A stretch of 64,000 bases of DNA from Bacillota bacterium (GTDB lineage: Bacteria > Bacillota > Sulfobacillia > Sulfobacillales > Sulfobacillaceae): the NCBI GenBank assembly GCA_021820965.1, contig JAKACZ010000002.1, positions 1-64,000 of the forward strand, read 5' to 3'. Positions 32,830 to 42,125 of this stretch are shown in pieces (the first letter of the stretch is position 1; the number at the start of each line of letters is the position of its first letter). The notes under the pieces were generated by a model. The model worked only from the letters and a program-made list of their open reading frames with translations, ran no database searches and was not told where the DNA came from. A program made the position numbers and the translations under genes.

Positions 32830-33758
32830 CTGAATGGGCAGTAATGTTTCCGGGCCAAGGATCGCAATCCGTGGGAATGGGTTATGAACTCGCGCACCAC
32901 GACCATCTCGCCCGCTTGACTTTTGAAGAAGCGGACGACGCTCTGGGGTACGATTTATCCCGGCTGATATTTAAGGGACCGGCGGAGAAGCTGGAGGATA
33001 CGGAGGTGCAGCAGCCAGCCATTTTGGTGGTCAGCGTGGCCGCTTGGCGGGCGCTCAAGCACGAACAACCGGATTTTGTTCCGGCGCTGGCCATGGGTCT
33101 GTCGCTGGGAGAGTACTCGGCCTATGTGGCTGCCGGGGCAATGGCGTTTGCCGATGCTGTGCGGCTGACTCGGATACGTGGTCGCGCTATGCAAAACGCC
33201 GTCCCTAAAGGAACGGGCGGTATGCTTGCCGTTGTGGGTTTGAACGCTCAGACGGTGGAGGCCATATGTAAGGAGGCCAGCCATCGCGGTCATGTTGACC
33301 CCGCCAATTTCAACGCCCCCGGGCAGATTGTGATTTCGGGCTACGTTGAAGGCCTTGAACTGGCAGAAACACTAATCCGCGAGGCCGGGGGCCGGGCCGT
33401 GCGGCTGGCCGTCAGTGCGCCTTTTCATTCCCGCCTTTTAGAGCCGGCCGGCGAGGCGGTTAAGCGGGCGCTTACTGAAATGCGGCTCGGGCGCGCGGCA
33501 TTTCCGATTATTGCCAACGTCGACGGGGAGCCGTGTTGGGAGCCGGACGACATTGTGCCGAGGCTGGTGGCACAGGTGTCCCGCCCCGTTCGATTCGAGA
33601 CCGGCGTACGGCGTGCGTTGGCCGATGGCGTCACCCATTTCCTTGAATTGGGGCCGGGCCGGAGTCTTTCCAGCCTGGTCAAGAAGATTGACCGCAGCGT
33701 CAAAGTTGCCGCCGTGGAGGACCCCGACGGCCTTCGAAAGGCACTTGAACTGCTCTAG
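32826..33758 (+). CDS. fabD: Malonyl-CoA:ACP transacylase
   Basis: A 310-residue protein starting MTEWAVMFPGQGSQSVGMG. The catalytic serine is in MGLSLGEYSAYVA (GxSxGE) and the catalytic histidine in APFHSRLLEPA. The QNAVP segment and arginine TRIRGRAMQ match the malonyl-binding arginine region. GTG 32826 is coupled to degV. It supplies malonyl-ACP to the FabH and FabF condensing enzymes encoded on either side. Confidence 0.95.
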   Translation: MTEWAVMFPGQGSQSVGMGYELAHHDHLARLTFEEADDALGYDLSRLIFKGPAEKLEDTEVQQPAILVVSVAAWRALKHEQPDFVPALAMGLSLGEYSAYVAAGAMAFADAVRLTRIRGRAMQNAVPKGTGGMLAVVGLNAQTVEAICKEASHRGHVDPANFNAPGQIVISGYVEGLELAETLIREAGGRAVRLAVSAPFHSRLLEPAGEAVKRALTEMRLGRAAFPIIANVDGEPCWEPDDIVPRLVAQVSRPVRFETGVRRALADGVTHFLELGPGRSLSSLVKKIDRSVKVAAVEDPDGLRKALELL

Positions 33759-33832
33759 GTCGGAGGCTATAATAGCAACGAATTGCGTTGGGGAGCCTCA
33801 GCCAAACCTGTCAATCCCAGGAAAGTAGGACG

Positions 33833-34582
33833 ATGATGACAATTCCATGGCGCGATAAGGTGGCCTTGGTCACCGGAGGCTCACGAGGTATCGGACGACA
33901 AATTGTGTTAAAGCTAGCCGAGTCGGGAATGAAGGTCGCCGTGAACTACCGGGACAATCATGAGGCGGCCCGAGAGGTCCAAGAGCTTGTCCGTCAAGAG
34001 GGTGTGGACTGCCTTTTAATCCCGTCGGACATTGCCGACATAGCGCAAGGCCAATCCCTGGTTCAAGCAGTGCTTAAGCATTGGGGCCGATTGGATGTAC
34101 TGGTTAATAACGCGGGCATTACGCGAGACACCCTGCTTCTGAGAATGAAGGATGAGGACTGGTTCGATGTGATGCAAACCGACTTGACCGGCGTTTTTGC
34201 CTGCACGCGGGCGGCAGTCAAGCCCATGATGAAGCAGCGCTTTGGTCGCATTGTTAGCATTGCATCCATCGCCGGCATCCTCGGCAACGCCGGGCAAGCC
34301 AACTACGCGGCCGCGAAGGCGGGCGTGATTGGATTTACGCGGTCGGTAGCCCGAGAGATGGCCTCCCGCAACATCACCGCCAATGTGGTCGCTCCCGGTT
34401 TGGTGGAAACCGATTTGACTCAACACATGTCCGAGGACGCATTCAATTCGTTAATCCAACAGATTCCGCTGGGCCGGGCCGGTCGGCCGGAAGACGTGGC
34501 CGATGCGGTCCACTATCTTATTAACGCCGAGTACGTGACTGGTCAGACACTGGTCGTCGACGGCGGACTGGTGATGCATTAA
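33833..34582 (+). CDS. fabG: 3-oxoacyl-ACP reductase
   Basis: A 249-residue short-chain dehydrogenase. The NADP-binding TGGSRGIGRQI, the structural LVNNAGITRDTLLLRMKDED, the catalytic serine in IVSIASIAGILGN and the Y-x-x-x-K in NYAAAKAGVIGFT are all present. The C-terminal motif GQTLVVDGGLVMH is typical. It reduces beta-ketoacyl-ACP in elongation. ATG 33833 is preceded by AAGTAGGA; the upstream in-frame start at 33788 lacks a site. Confidence 0.94.
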   Translation: MMTIPWRDKVALVTGGSRGIGRQIVLKLAESGMKVAVNYRDNHEAAREVQELVRQEGVDCLLIPSDIADIAQGQSLVQAVLKHWGRLDVLVNNAGITRDTLLLRMKDEDWFDVMQTDLTGVFACTRAAVKPMMKQRFGRIVSIASIAGILGNAGQANYAAAKAGVIGFTRSVAREMASRNITANVVAPGLVETDLTQHMSEDAFNSLIQQIPLGRAGRPEDVADAVHYLINAEYVTGQTLVVDGGLVMH

Positions 34583-34648
34583 GCTTGCGAAAGCGGGCCG
34601 GGATGATCCGGGTAAGGTCAAAAACTACGCGTTAGGGGAGTGGAATGT

Positions 34649-34891
34649 GTGGCGAGCAAAGAACAGATTTTTGAAAAGGTCAAGGAGATTATCGTCGATC
34701 AACTCGGGGTAGATGAAGATGAAGTGATATTGGAAGCCTCCTTTATTGAGGATTTGGGTGCCGACAGTCTTGACATTGTTGAGTTAATCATGGCGTTGGA
34801 AGAGGAGTTCGGCCTGGAAATTCCGGACGACGAGGCGGAGAAAATTTCCAATGTCAATGACGCCGTCGAGTACATCCGGGAAAATTCGTAA
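34649..34891 (+). CDS. acpP: Acyl carrier protein
   Basis: An 80-residue acidic protein. The phosphopantetheine-attachment serine is in [15 protein letters not shown] (DSL motif), followed by the acidic helix [20 protein letters not shown] 34649 is chosen because GGGGAG lies 8 bases upstream; an in-frame GTG at 34640 overlaps that site. It carries acyl chains for the enzymes encoded around it. Its place between fabG and fabF is standard. Confidence 0.95.
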   Translation: MASKEQIFEKVKEIIVDQLGVDEDEVILEASFIEDLGADSLDIVELIMALEEEFGLEIPDDEAEKISNVNDAVEYIRENS

Positions 34892-34948
34892 GGTTAGAGG
34901 TCCCGTGCGGGACTGTCTGACTATTGGGGAGGAGATCGAGAGATTTCC

Positions 34949-36181
34949 ATGGAACGCGTTGTCGTTACAGGCATGGGCATTGTGAGTCCTGTGGGTTCCA
35001 GTCTGGAAGAATTTTGGCACGGCATCACCGCGGGCGACAGTGCCGTTGATGTGGTTCAAGACTATGACCTATCCGAATACCCTACGCGCATAGCGGCGCA
35101 AGTCAAGGATTTTGACCCGTTGCGATACCTAGATCGGAAAGAGGCCCGGCATATGGACCGGTTCGTGCAGTTTGCCGTCGCGGCTGCAGATGAGGCCTGG
35201 CGCGATGCCGGCATTGCCGGCCAAGTTGACCCCGAGCGAGCCGGAGTCGTTGTGGGCAACGGCATCGGCGGTATGCAGACGTTGACCGAACAGCACCAGA
35301 TCCTGCTGGAACGCGGTCCGTCCCGCATTAATCCCTTTTTCATTCCCAAGATGATCGGAAATATCGCCGGCGGTCAGCTGGCGATTCGGTTCAACTTGCG
35401 CGGGCCCAACGAGACCGTCGTTACGGCCTGTGCATCCTCGGGCAATGCCATCGGCTCCGGCCTTCGTGCCATTCAGCATGGTGAGGCCGAGGTGATGTTG
35501 GTGGGCGGGACCGAAGCCGCTCTTATTCCTTTGGCCTTTGCGGGCTTTTGCTCGATGAAGGCGATGTCCACGCGAAACGACGATCCTAAGCATGCCAGCC
35601 GACCTTTTGATCGCGACCGCGACGGGTTTGTGATGGGGGAAGGCGCTGGATTTCTGGTGCTGGAAAGCCTCTCCCACGCAGAACGCCGGGGCGCCAGACA
35701 TGTCTGGGCGGAGTTGGTCGGCTATGGCCGATCGGCCGACGCCTATCACGTGGTGGAGCCACACCCGGAGGGCGAGGGCGCCACGTCGGCGATGGAGCGG
35801 GCCTTGAAAGACGCTGGAATGGCGCCTGAATCGATTGATTACATTAATGCGCATGGCACCTCTACGCCCAAAGGCGATATTGCCGAAACATTGGCGATTA
35901 AGCGGGTGTTCGGCGATCACGCCTACCGCTTAGCCGTGTCGTCGACCAAGTCCTCCATGGGGCACTTGCTGGGGGCTGCGGGCGCGGTCGAGATGATTGC
36001 CTCGATTCTCGCCCTTTCGTACCAAACCGTGCCGCCAACCATCAATTTCGAACATTCGGATCCGGATTGTGACTTGCATTATGTACCCAACCAGCCTGAG
36101 GCCCGGCGCGTCAAGGCGGTCATGTCGAACGCATTTGGGTTCGGGGGACAAAATGCCAGTCTCATAGCCCGGGGGTTGTAA
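34949..36181 (+). CDS. fabF: 3-oxoacyl-ACP synthase II
   Basis: A 410-residue condensing enzyme. The active-site cysteine is in VVTACASSGNAIGSGLRAI, the histidines in YINAHGTSTPKGD and SSMGHLLGAAGAVEMI, and the C-terminal NAFGFGGQNASL is present. It elongates acyl-ACP. The cysteine context CASS replaces the commoner CATG/CATS, a conservative change. The start ATG 34949 has GGGAGGAG about 12 bases upstream. The stop lies 3 bases before the rnc GTG. Confidence 0.95.
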   Translation: MERVVVTGMGIVSPVGSSLEEFWHGITAGDSAVDVVQDYDLSEYPTRIAAQVKDFDPLRYLDRKEARHMDRFVQFAVAAADEAWRDAGIAGQVDPERAGVVVGNGIGGMQTLTEQHQILLERGPSRINPFFIPKMIGNIAGGQLAIRFNLRGPNETVVTACASSGNAIGSGLRAIQHGEAEVMLVGGTEAALIPLAFAGFCSMKAMSTRNDDPKHASRPFDRDRDGFVMGEGAGFLVLESLSHAERRGARHVWAELVGYGRSADAYHVVEPHPEGEGATSAMERALKDAGMAPESIDYINAHGTSTPKGDIAETLAIKRVFGDHAYRLAVSSTKSSMGHLLGAAGAVEMIASILALSYQTVPPTINFEHSDPDCDLHYVPNQPEARRVKAVMSNAFGFGGQNASLIARGL

Positions 36182-36184
36182 GCT

Positions 36185-36910
36185 GTGGAGGCGCTCCGTC
36201 TGGCTGACCGGATTACCAATGCGGACCTCCTGCGCCAAGCTCTGACCCACTCGTCGTATGCCAACGAAGGATACCGGCAGGACATCCACAATGAACGGCT
36301 CGAGTTCTTAGGTGATGCCGTCTTACAATTGATTGTCACCGAGTGGTTGTACACGCAGCATCCGGATTGGGCTGAAGGTCACTTGAGCCAGGCGCGTGCC
36401 GCGATTGTGTGTGAGGCAACGCTGGCGGAGGCCGCTCAATCGCTAAATGTCGGCCCCCAGTTGCGGTTGGGCCGCGGCGAAGAGCGCAGCGGCGGAAGAA
36501 AAAAGCCATCGCTGTTGGCCGACGCCATGGAGGCCATTATTGGCGCATGTTACTTGAGTGAGGGGTTTGCCCCGGCACGCGCGTTTGTCTTGGACATTTT
36601 ATCCTTCGCTCTCACAACAGTGGAGGGTCGAGACGCGGGACGCGACCACAAGACTGCGCTTAACGATTGGCTCCGGCGCCACGGCCAAGAGGCGTCGTAT
36701 CAAGTGGTGGCGGCTTATGGCCCGGATCACGCCAAGACCTTTGAAGTGGAAGTGCTGGTCTCGGGTGAACCCCGTGGACGGGCTCTGGGACGGAGCAAGA
36801 AAGAGGCAGAGCAGCAAGCGGCTCGTGAATTACTCAAGCAGTTGACGGGTAAGGTGGCGGACCCACTGACAACCCAGCAGCTATCCGATCTGTCACCGCC
36901 GACAAATTGA
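36185..36910 (+). CDS. rnc: Ribonuclease III
   Basis: A 241-residue protein. The RNase III signature is ERLEFLGDAVLQLI, with further catalytic acids in DAMEAIIGACYL. A C-terminal double-stranded RNA-binding domain (about 160-230) contains TALNDWLRRHGQEASYQV and GRSKKEAEQQAARELL. It processes rRNA and structured RNAs. GTG 36185 is close behind fabF. In Bacillus smc follows at once, but here about 5.2 kb of other genes intervene. Confidence 0.95.
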   Translation: MEALRLADRITNADLLRQALTHSSYANEGYRQDIHNERLEFLGDAVLQLIVTEWLYTQHPDWAEGHLSQARAAIVCEATLAEAAQSLNVGPQLRLGRGEERSGGRKKPSLLADAMEAIIGACYLSEGFAPARAFVLDILSFALTTVEGRDAGRDHKTALNDWLRRHGQEASYQVVAAYGPDHAKTFEVEVLVSGEPRGRALGRSKKEAEQQAARELLKQLTGKVADPLTTQQLSDLSPPTN

Positions 36911-37044
36911 AGTCGGTCATCCCCTGCTGTTGGGCGGGTCCGGGGATTTCCTCCCACGGTCGGTCGCCGGCAAACTATCCGTGCCACGTCTCACGTTGGG
37001 ATGAGGCTACCCACACAAAATAGCGAGGAGCCCTTTTAATAGCG

Positions 37045-37501
37045 GTGCATCAGTGGCTGGAAACGGCGCGGCAGGGCTGGCCTTGGTATCGGGGGGGGGG
37101 GGTTAGTGACCGACTCTTTAACGTTCACTTTGGCTGCTGCCCTCGTTATTATCGGGATTCGTCACTGGATACGGCCGGCACCAGCCTCAACGGATGACTC
37201 CCCACGTCTCACGTTTTTGGCGACACTTCGATCAGGATTAGCCGTGGTCTTCGAACGCCCTGCAATCCGCGCCTTCGTGGTGATTGGTGTCATGGTCAAT
37301 ATGGGAATGGTTACGACGGCCCTATGGCCGGAACTCGTGGAGTCGCGATTGTACGGTACCGCCACCGATCTGGGATGGATCATGGTGGCGGGGATGGTCG
37401 GCTCCATCGTGGGCGGTTTGATCGTCGGATCTCTCGAAGGGCGATTCGGGGTTGAGTACGTGGCGAGTGGCGAGCGCGGGGCTACTCGCATATGGCTGTA
37501 G
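37045..37501 (+). pseudogene. MFS transporter fragment broken at a G12 tract
   Basis: A first segment VHQWLETARQGWPWYR in one frame runs into a run of 12 G (37091-37102) and a stop. The next frame (37106-37501) continues with TDSLTFTLAAALVIIGIRHW, LRSGLAVVFERPAIRAFVV and LGWIMVAGMVGSIVGGLIVG, which are helices of an EntS-like (MFS_3) exporter. N- and C-terminal helices are absent. It is a truncated and frameshifted remnant. The G run could be the site of the frameshift or could vary in length. Confidence 0.6.
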
Positions 37502-37986
37502 CTCATTGTCGTGAGTATCTACCAATCATGGTAATGTATGGGTGTTTTGCGTCGCAATGGAGCATATCTCTGGAACGTGAACCTTTCCTCGACAGCGGAG
37601 CCCCTCTTGGCACGGGTCACCGTGTATCGTCTCAAAGGAAACATCTGTGGCTGCACTGGACGGCATCAAGGATTCTTGCTACGGTGAAATGGGAGGCGTT
37701 GGATACGCCACCACATTTTCGCAGGTCAACCTTGTTGTCGGCGTGGTTCTCGCCAGCATAGGAACCCGGCGCGGGTGCAGCTTAAATTTGTGGAAAAGTT
37801 CGTATGTTCGTTATGAAATTGGCGACCCCCCTCCGGGGTTGCGGGGGCGAATCACGCCATCGGGTCGGGCGCGCAAGCGGTGCGAAACTATGACTTAACC
37901 CTGATGTTTGACAAAAATATTGCAGGGTAATGATTGGGTATTTTATCGAGATATGGCAAAGACTTCTCCGATGCTTTATGCAGTCA
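37502..37986. other. Intergenic stretch, no supported gene
   Basis: Several short frames lack families and ribosome sites. A GC-rich imperfect hairpin CCCCCCTCCGGGG..GCGGGGG lies near 37825-37850 and might help end the leftward PBP transcript. TTGACA at 37909 has no good -10 at normal distance. Confidence 0.3.
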
Positions 37987-40530
37987 TTACCCCTTCTTGC
38001 CTCCCGGGCTCGGAGACGAACCGGATGACGGCGGAACTGGCGTGGTGCTCGGCGGGAGGGCCGGGCTCGATTGTGAGGGAGACGTGCTCGGCGAAGACGA
38101 GGGACTGGGGCTACCGCTAGTGCTCGATGAGGACGACACCGAGGGCGAGTATTGCGCGCTCGGCGTACAGGTGGTGGTTGGCGGCCAAAAGATGTGGTCG
38201 TACGGCATTGGCGCGGGGGAGTGCCAATTGCTTTCAGGGACCAAGAACACCTTTTGCACGGCCGGGCCGCATCCGGGCTTCCACAACACATTATGGTTGG
38301 AAGCCAACACCTTCAGCTGTACCCAGGAATGACCCACCGTAGTCGGTTGGGTGCCTTTAATGAACCAAATGCCATTGGTGATGTCGGCCTGCGGGGTGAG
38401 CGGACCCGCCAGCTGCCCTGAGGTGATGGAGATATGGTTTTCTTGCACCACCCCACTGGGCGGGTTGAAGTTCTTGACCGGCATTTTTTCCGCGCGGTTA
38501 ACCTGCTCCATAATTTGCTGCCAAATCGGGCCGGCAGCGATGTCGCCGTACGCCAAGCCGTTCGGGGTTGCAGGCTGCGCGATTTCACCCAGTTTATTCC
38601 CTTCCCAGACTCCAACCACCATCTGCGGTTCGTAGCCGATGAACCAGGCATCCTTCTCTTGGTTGTTCGTTCCCGTTTTACCTGCCGCCGGCCGGCCGAT
38701 TCCGAGGTTTGCCCCGGTTGTATAGGACTGGGGGCCAATGCCCGGTAATGGGTTCGGATCCAGCACCCGGGCCAACATCTGGTCCATGATAAAGGCCACC
38801 TGTGGAGAGAAAATGCGCTTTCCCTGGGGGCTTTGCTGATATACGACCGAGCCGTTGGCGTCCACCACTTTATGCACCCAAATCGGCTTCATGATGACCC
38901 CGTTGTTCGGGAAGGCCGCGTAGGCGCGGGTCATTTCGTAGGCATTGACACCACCTTTTTGAAACCCGCCGATGGCTATGCCGAGGCTTTGGGCGTCAGA
39001 TGGGGGGAGAGTTGTCAGGCCGAAGTCCTTGGTGGCAAAATTGTAGCCGTTTTGCACGCCCACCGTCTGCAGCAGATGCACCGAGGCGTCGTTGTCGGAA
39101 ATGGCTAGAGCGTCGCGCACATCAATATATCCGCGGTAAATGCCGTTATCATTTTTAGGCCACCAGTTGCCGTTGACTTTAAGGGTAGGAACGTCCTGAA
39201 TCGGCGAGACCTGGGTTTGGCCCTGCATGATTGCCTCGGTGTATTCCATTAATGGTTTGATTGAGGAGCCCGAGGAGCGCAGCGCCTGCTTCGAAGTGGC
39301 AAGATCCTCACCGAAGGGCGTGTAATTACGGGCGCCGATGACGGCCCAAATCCCGCCGTTTTTTGGATTCTCCACTACCGCGGCGGCCTGGTAGGTCGGG
39401 TTTTTGCCAAAGTTGTAGTTCATCCAGTGGTCGACGGCATTCTGCGCAATGTTATAGACGGTTGGGTCCAACTCCGTATAAATCTTAAGTCCGCCATTGT
39501 AGATCTCGTTGGGCGTGAAACCCTGGTTGCGTAGAATCTGAATCACCTGCTGGATGTACCAAGGGTACGGAAAGGGCGAGGCAACATTGGCGGTGGTGAT
39601 TTTCTGCGGTGACAGATGCAAGGGCGCCTTGTAATATTTTTGCACCTGGGACGGCTTGATATAGCCGTACTTGGCCATGGCCTGCAGCACTTCCAGCTGG
39701 CGGGCCTTGGCTGCTTTCAGATTGGTCAGGGGATCATAAGCCGAAGGTGCCTGAGGCAGTCCCGCTAATAAGGCGGACTGTGGTATGGTTAGCTGGCTGG
39801 GTTTCTCGCTGAAATAGGCCTTGGACGCCGTATCGATGCCGTAAGCACCATCCCCGAAATATACCTGGTTGAAATACATATCCAAAATTTGTTGTTTGGA
39901 ATAGCTACGGGACAATTCTAGCCCCAGCACGATTTCCCGGATTTTGTAGGTGATGGAGCGATTGTCATGCAAATACAGAACTTTTGCCAGCTGCTCGGTA
40001 ATCGTGGATGCGCCCTGCACCGCTCCCAGGTGCACCAGGTCGGCTATGGCCGCCCTGGCAATAGAACGGAAATCGATGCCGTTGTTTTTCCAAAAGTTGT
40101 GGTCTTCAACAGCAATTAACGCATTCTGCACATTGGGGGAAATTTGGTTTAAGGGCACATCCACTCGGTTTGTCGAGAGGTGTAGCGTCGCCACCGGGTT
40201 GCCGAATCGGTCGTAGACCACCGAATCTTGACCCGCAGTGCTGAGGTTGACTAAATTAGTCACAGAGGGCATGTTACGGAGCGATTTCAGCGTCAAGTAA
40301 CCACCGCCAGCGGCGACTGCCAAAACGGCTGCGGCGGCGCTTAAGCCTGCCACGCGGCTCCATCGCACACGCCGCCTGGTTTTAGTGGAACCCGTGGACT
40401 TTTTCCCGCCGGCGCTGTTCGATCCTCCGTTGGCCGGGCTCATGGCCGCGCTTTTGGGAAGCTTTTTCCCGCAATGCCGACAATAGAGCGAGCCAGCTCC
40501 GTTCTCCCGCCCACAACGTGGACACTCCAA
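37987..40530 (-). CDS. Class A penicillin-binding protein with N-terminal zinc ribbon
   Basis: About 847 residues from a TTG start at 40530, reading (M)ECPRCGRENG..YCRHCGKK, a four-cysteine zinc ribbon in the cytoplasmic tail. A basic stretch, one membrane helix (~60-80) and the glycosyltransferase domain follow (catalytic glutamate in AVEDHNFWKNNGID; QGASTITEQLAK). The transpeptidase domain carries SSGSSIKPL (SxxK), SDND (SxN) and AGKTGTNNQEKDAWF (KTG). The C-terminus is a long Ser/Pro-rich tail. TTG is preferred because it follows the upstream stop by one base and preserves the whole ribbon. It polymerises and crosslinks peptidoglycan outside the membrane. It has a paralogue at 59.6-61.9 kb. 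Confidence 0.9.
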   Translation of the reverse strand: MECPRCGRENGAGSLYCRHCGKKLPKSAAMSPANGGSNSAGGKKSTGSTKTRRRVRWSRVAGLSAAAAVLAVAAGGGYLTLKSLRNMPSVTNLVNLSTAGQDSVVYDRFGNPVATLHLSTNRVDVPLNQISPNVQNALIAVEDHNFWKNNGIDFRSIARAAIADLVHLGAVQGASTITEQLAKVLYLHDNRSITYKIREIVLGLELSRSYSKQQILDMYFNQVYFGDGAYGIDTASKAYFSEKPSQLTIPQSALLAGLPQAPSAYDPLTNLKAAKARQLEVLQAMAKYGYIKPSQVQKYYKAPLHLSPQKITTANVASPFPYPWYIQQVIQILRNQGFTPNEIYNGGLKIYTELDPTVYNIAQNAVDHWMNYNFGKNPTYQAAAVVENPKNGGIWAVIGARNYTPFGEDLATSKQALRSSGSSIKPLMEYTEAIMQGQTQVSPIQDVPTLKVNGNWWPKNDNGIYRGYIDVRDALAISDNDASVHLLQTVGVQNGYNFATKDFGLTTLPPSDAQSLGIAIGGFQKGGVNAYEMTRAYAAFPNNGVIMKPIWVHKVVDANGSVVYQQSPQGKRIFSPQVAFIMDQMLARVLDPNPLPGIGPQSYTTGANLGIGRPAAGKTGTNNQEKDAWFIGYEPQMVVGVWEGNKLGEIAQPATPNGLAYGDIAAGPIWQQIMEQVNRAEKMPVKNFNPPSGVVQENHISITSGQLAGPLTPQADITNGIWFIKGTQPTTVGHSWVQLKVLASNHNVLWKPGCGPAVQKVFLVPESNWHSPAPMPYDHIFWPPTTTCTPSAQYSPSVSSSSSTSGSPSPSSSPSTSPSQSSPALPPSTTPVPPSSGSSPSPGGKKG

Positions 40531-40531
40531 G

Positions 40532-40987
40532 CTATTCGTTCGCCTCCTCCTCTTCGGCGGCCTCGGTTGGCGCGGCAGTGCCAGACGCGTGTGGCGCGGC
40601 CACGATGAGTGCGAAGCCAAACAAGATCCAGGTCAGCGCCCGAGCCGGGTTGCCAGCAAGGCCGACAATAAATCCGACCGTCGAAAAAGCCAATCCCATG
40701 CTCCACAAAACCCGCATCAGACCCAGCCGTTCCCACATGGCCCAATTGACATGTATAGGCACCCGCATCCGGGGCTCGGCCTCAGGGGCGTCATCCTGGC
40801 TATCGAACTCGTCAATGATGTGCCCTCGGCGAGAACGCCGCGATGGAATTTTGTCGTCTTGGCCAGATTCCCATTCCGACGAGTCGGTACCAGCGGCCCT
40901 AGAGCCGACTTCCAAGAGATTCTTGCCGCAGTTAGGACAGAACACACTGTCCACGGGAATGTTTTCACCACAGCTGCGACAAAACAT
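40532..40987 (-). CDS. Zinc-ribbon protein with two membrane helices
   Basis: A 151-residue protein starting MFCRSCGENIPVDSVFCPNCGKN, a four-cysteine zinc ribbon, then an acidic linker (about 30-85), a hydrophobic hairpin (MGLAFSTVGFIVGLA and ALTWILFGFALIVAAP) and an acidic tail ending EEEEANE. ATG 40987 has GAGGAG 8 bases upstream. The stop lies one base before the PBP start, so the two are coupled. Both partners carry an N-terminal zinc ribbon, suggesting they share a cytoplasmic contact. The function is unknown. Confidence 0.75.
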   Translation of the reverse strand: MFCRSCGENIPVDSVFCPNCGKNLLEVGSRAAGTDSSEWESGQDDKIPSRRSRRGHIIDEFDSQDDAPEAEPRMRVPIHVNWAMWERLGLMRVLWSMGLAFSTVGFIVGLAGNPARALTWILFGFALIVAAPHASGTAAPTEAAEEEEANE

Positions 40988-41139
40988 GGCATTCGCTCCT
41001 CGCACAAAAGGTTGTTAGGGTTTACCCCACGTATGACAATATTCGGCAATACCGCATTAATTGCGGTTTATTGTAGCATAATCCCAGGGCACGAAACCTT
41101 GGTGGTCGCTGGGTCTTATTTCAGGAATTCCCTGATGCC

Positions 41140-41694
41140 TCAATAGTGACGGATGAGTTGAAGTATTTGATACAAAGGATGGCATTTGTTGTCGCGCTGG
41201 AGCGTAACCGGGTCAAGGGTGATGAGGCGGCCGCCGTGCATAACGGTTTGGCGGATCTCGACACCGCGGGAGGTGCTGACCACCACCCAAGGGCTGGGGG
41301 CAGTGAGGTCGACGCGGGTGAGTACCAACAAGTCCTGGGGCAGGATGGTAGGCAGTGAGGGGCCCGAGTATCGCCAGATGAGTTCAGCCGGAGCTCCACT
41401 GGGCACGGCAAAGGTGTCTCCGCGGAATACCGGTTTGCCTTCGTCGGTCCACTCATCAGTGACGGGCAGTCGGCCGTATAGACCTCGAGACTCTTCAGCC
41501 CTCTCGCCTGTGTGCGGCAAGAATTGACCGTGCAGCACCGCCTTCTTGAAGGCGGTAAGACCGGCGAAGTTTGATTTGTGAAGCCAATAATAGACCGTCT
41601 TCTCCTCGGCATAGCCTAGACGATTGGCGATCCGACCCGCAGTCATTAGAGGGTCCTCGAGAATGAGGTTGGCAATTCGATCGATCACCCGCAT
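41140..41694 (-). CDS. Regulator with N-terminal HTH and degenerate S24-like domain
   Basis: A 184-residue protein. The N-terminus IANLILEDPLMTAGRIANRL with GYAEEKTVYYWLHKS is a helix-turn-helix. The C-terminal half has the beta-rich LexA/S24 pattern: RYSGPSLPTILPQDLLVLTR resembles ..GDSM.P.l..GD.vlv.., and WVVVSTSRGVEIRQ aligns with the strand carrying the catalytic lysine, here arginine. It therefore probably does not self-cleave. ATG 41694 has AGGGAGA 10 bases upstream. It is divergent from spoVS, so it could control that gene or the neighbouring envelope genes. Confidence 0.6.
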   Translation of the reverse strand: MRVIDRIANLILEDPLMTAGRIANRLGYAEEKTVYYWLHKSNFAGLTAFKKAVLHGQFLPHTGERAEESRGLYGRLPVTDEWTDEGKPVFRGDTFAVPSGAPAELIWRYSGPSLPTILPQDLLVLTRVDLTAPSPWVVVSTSRGVEIRQTVMHGGRLITLDPVTLQRDNKCHPLYQILQLIRHY

Positions 41695-41864
41695 ATTTTT
41701 AATTTCTCCCTAAAAATCCATGACCCTTTACAGGAAAGAGGTATAAATGGAGAGAGGGATTACACGATTCCTGTACATCGAGCCATCAATTTGGCGGCTG
41801 ACGTTCTAACTCGGAAGGAAATCGCGAATAGGTCTCGAATAGAGAAGGACGGGGTGGAAAACGA

Positions 41865-42125
41865 ATGCAATCACTACGCGTGTCGGCGTCGTCGCGGCCG
41901 AAGGCCGTGGCGGGGGCTATTGCGGCTGTCATCAAAGAATCGGGACCCGTAGAAATTCAGGCGGTTGGCGCTGGTGCTGTCAACCAGGCAATCAAGGCGA
42001 TTGCCATCGCTCGCACCTACCTAAGCCTTGACGGATTTGACGTGATTATGCAACCAGAATTTATGGAGCTGGCTATCGACGGCGAAGCTCGCACGGGCGT
42101 CCGCATGTTGGTCGAGCCGCGATAA
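41865..42125 (+). CDS. spoVS: Stage V sporulation protein S
   Basis: An 86-residue protein beginning MQSLRVSASSRPKAVAGAIA and containing IQAVGAGAVNQAIKAIAIAR, the highly conserved SpoVS (Alba-like) sequence. In Bacillus SpoVS affects septation and coat assembly and binds nucleic acid. ATG 41865 has GGGGTGG 7 bases upstream. The gene lies 47 bases before smc, an unusual location compared with Bacillus, where spoVS is elsewhere. Confidence 0.96.
   Translation: MQSLRVSASSRPKAVAGAIAAVIKESGPVEIQAVGAGAVNQAIKAIAIARTYLSLDGFDVIMQPEFMELAIDGEARTGVRMLVEPR

Noticed and set aside
37909-37940. TTGACA as a plus-strand promoter
   Set aside because: No good -10 at 16-18 bases and no plus-strand gene downstream; the DNA there is the 3' end of the leftward PBP gene.
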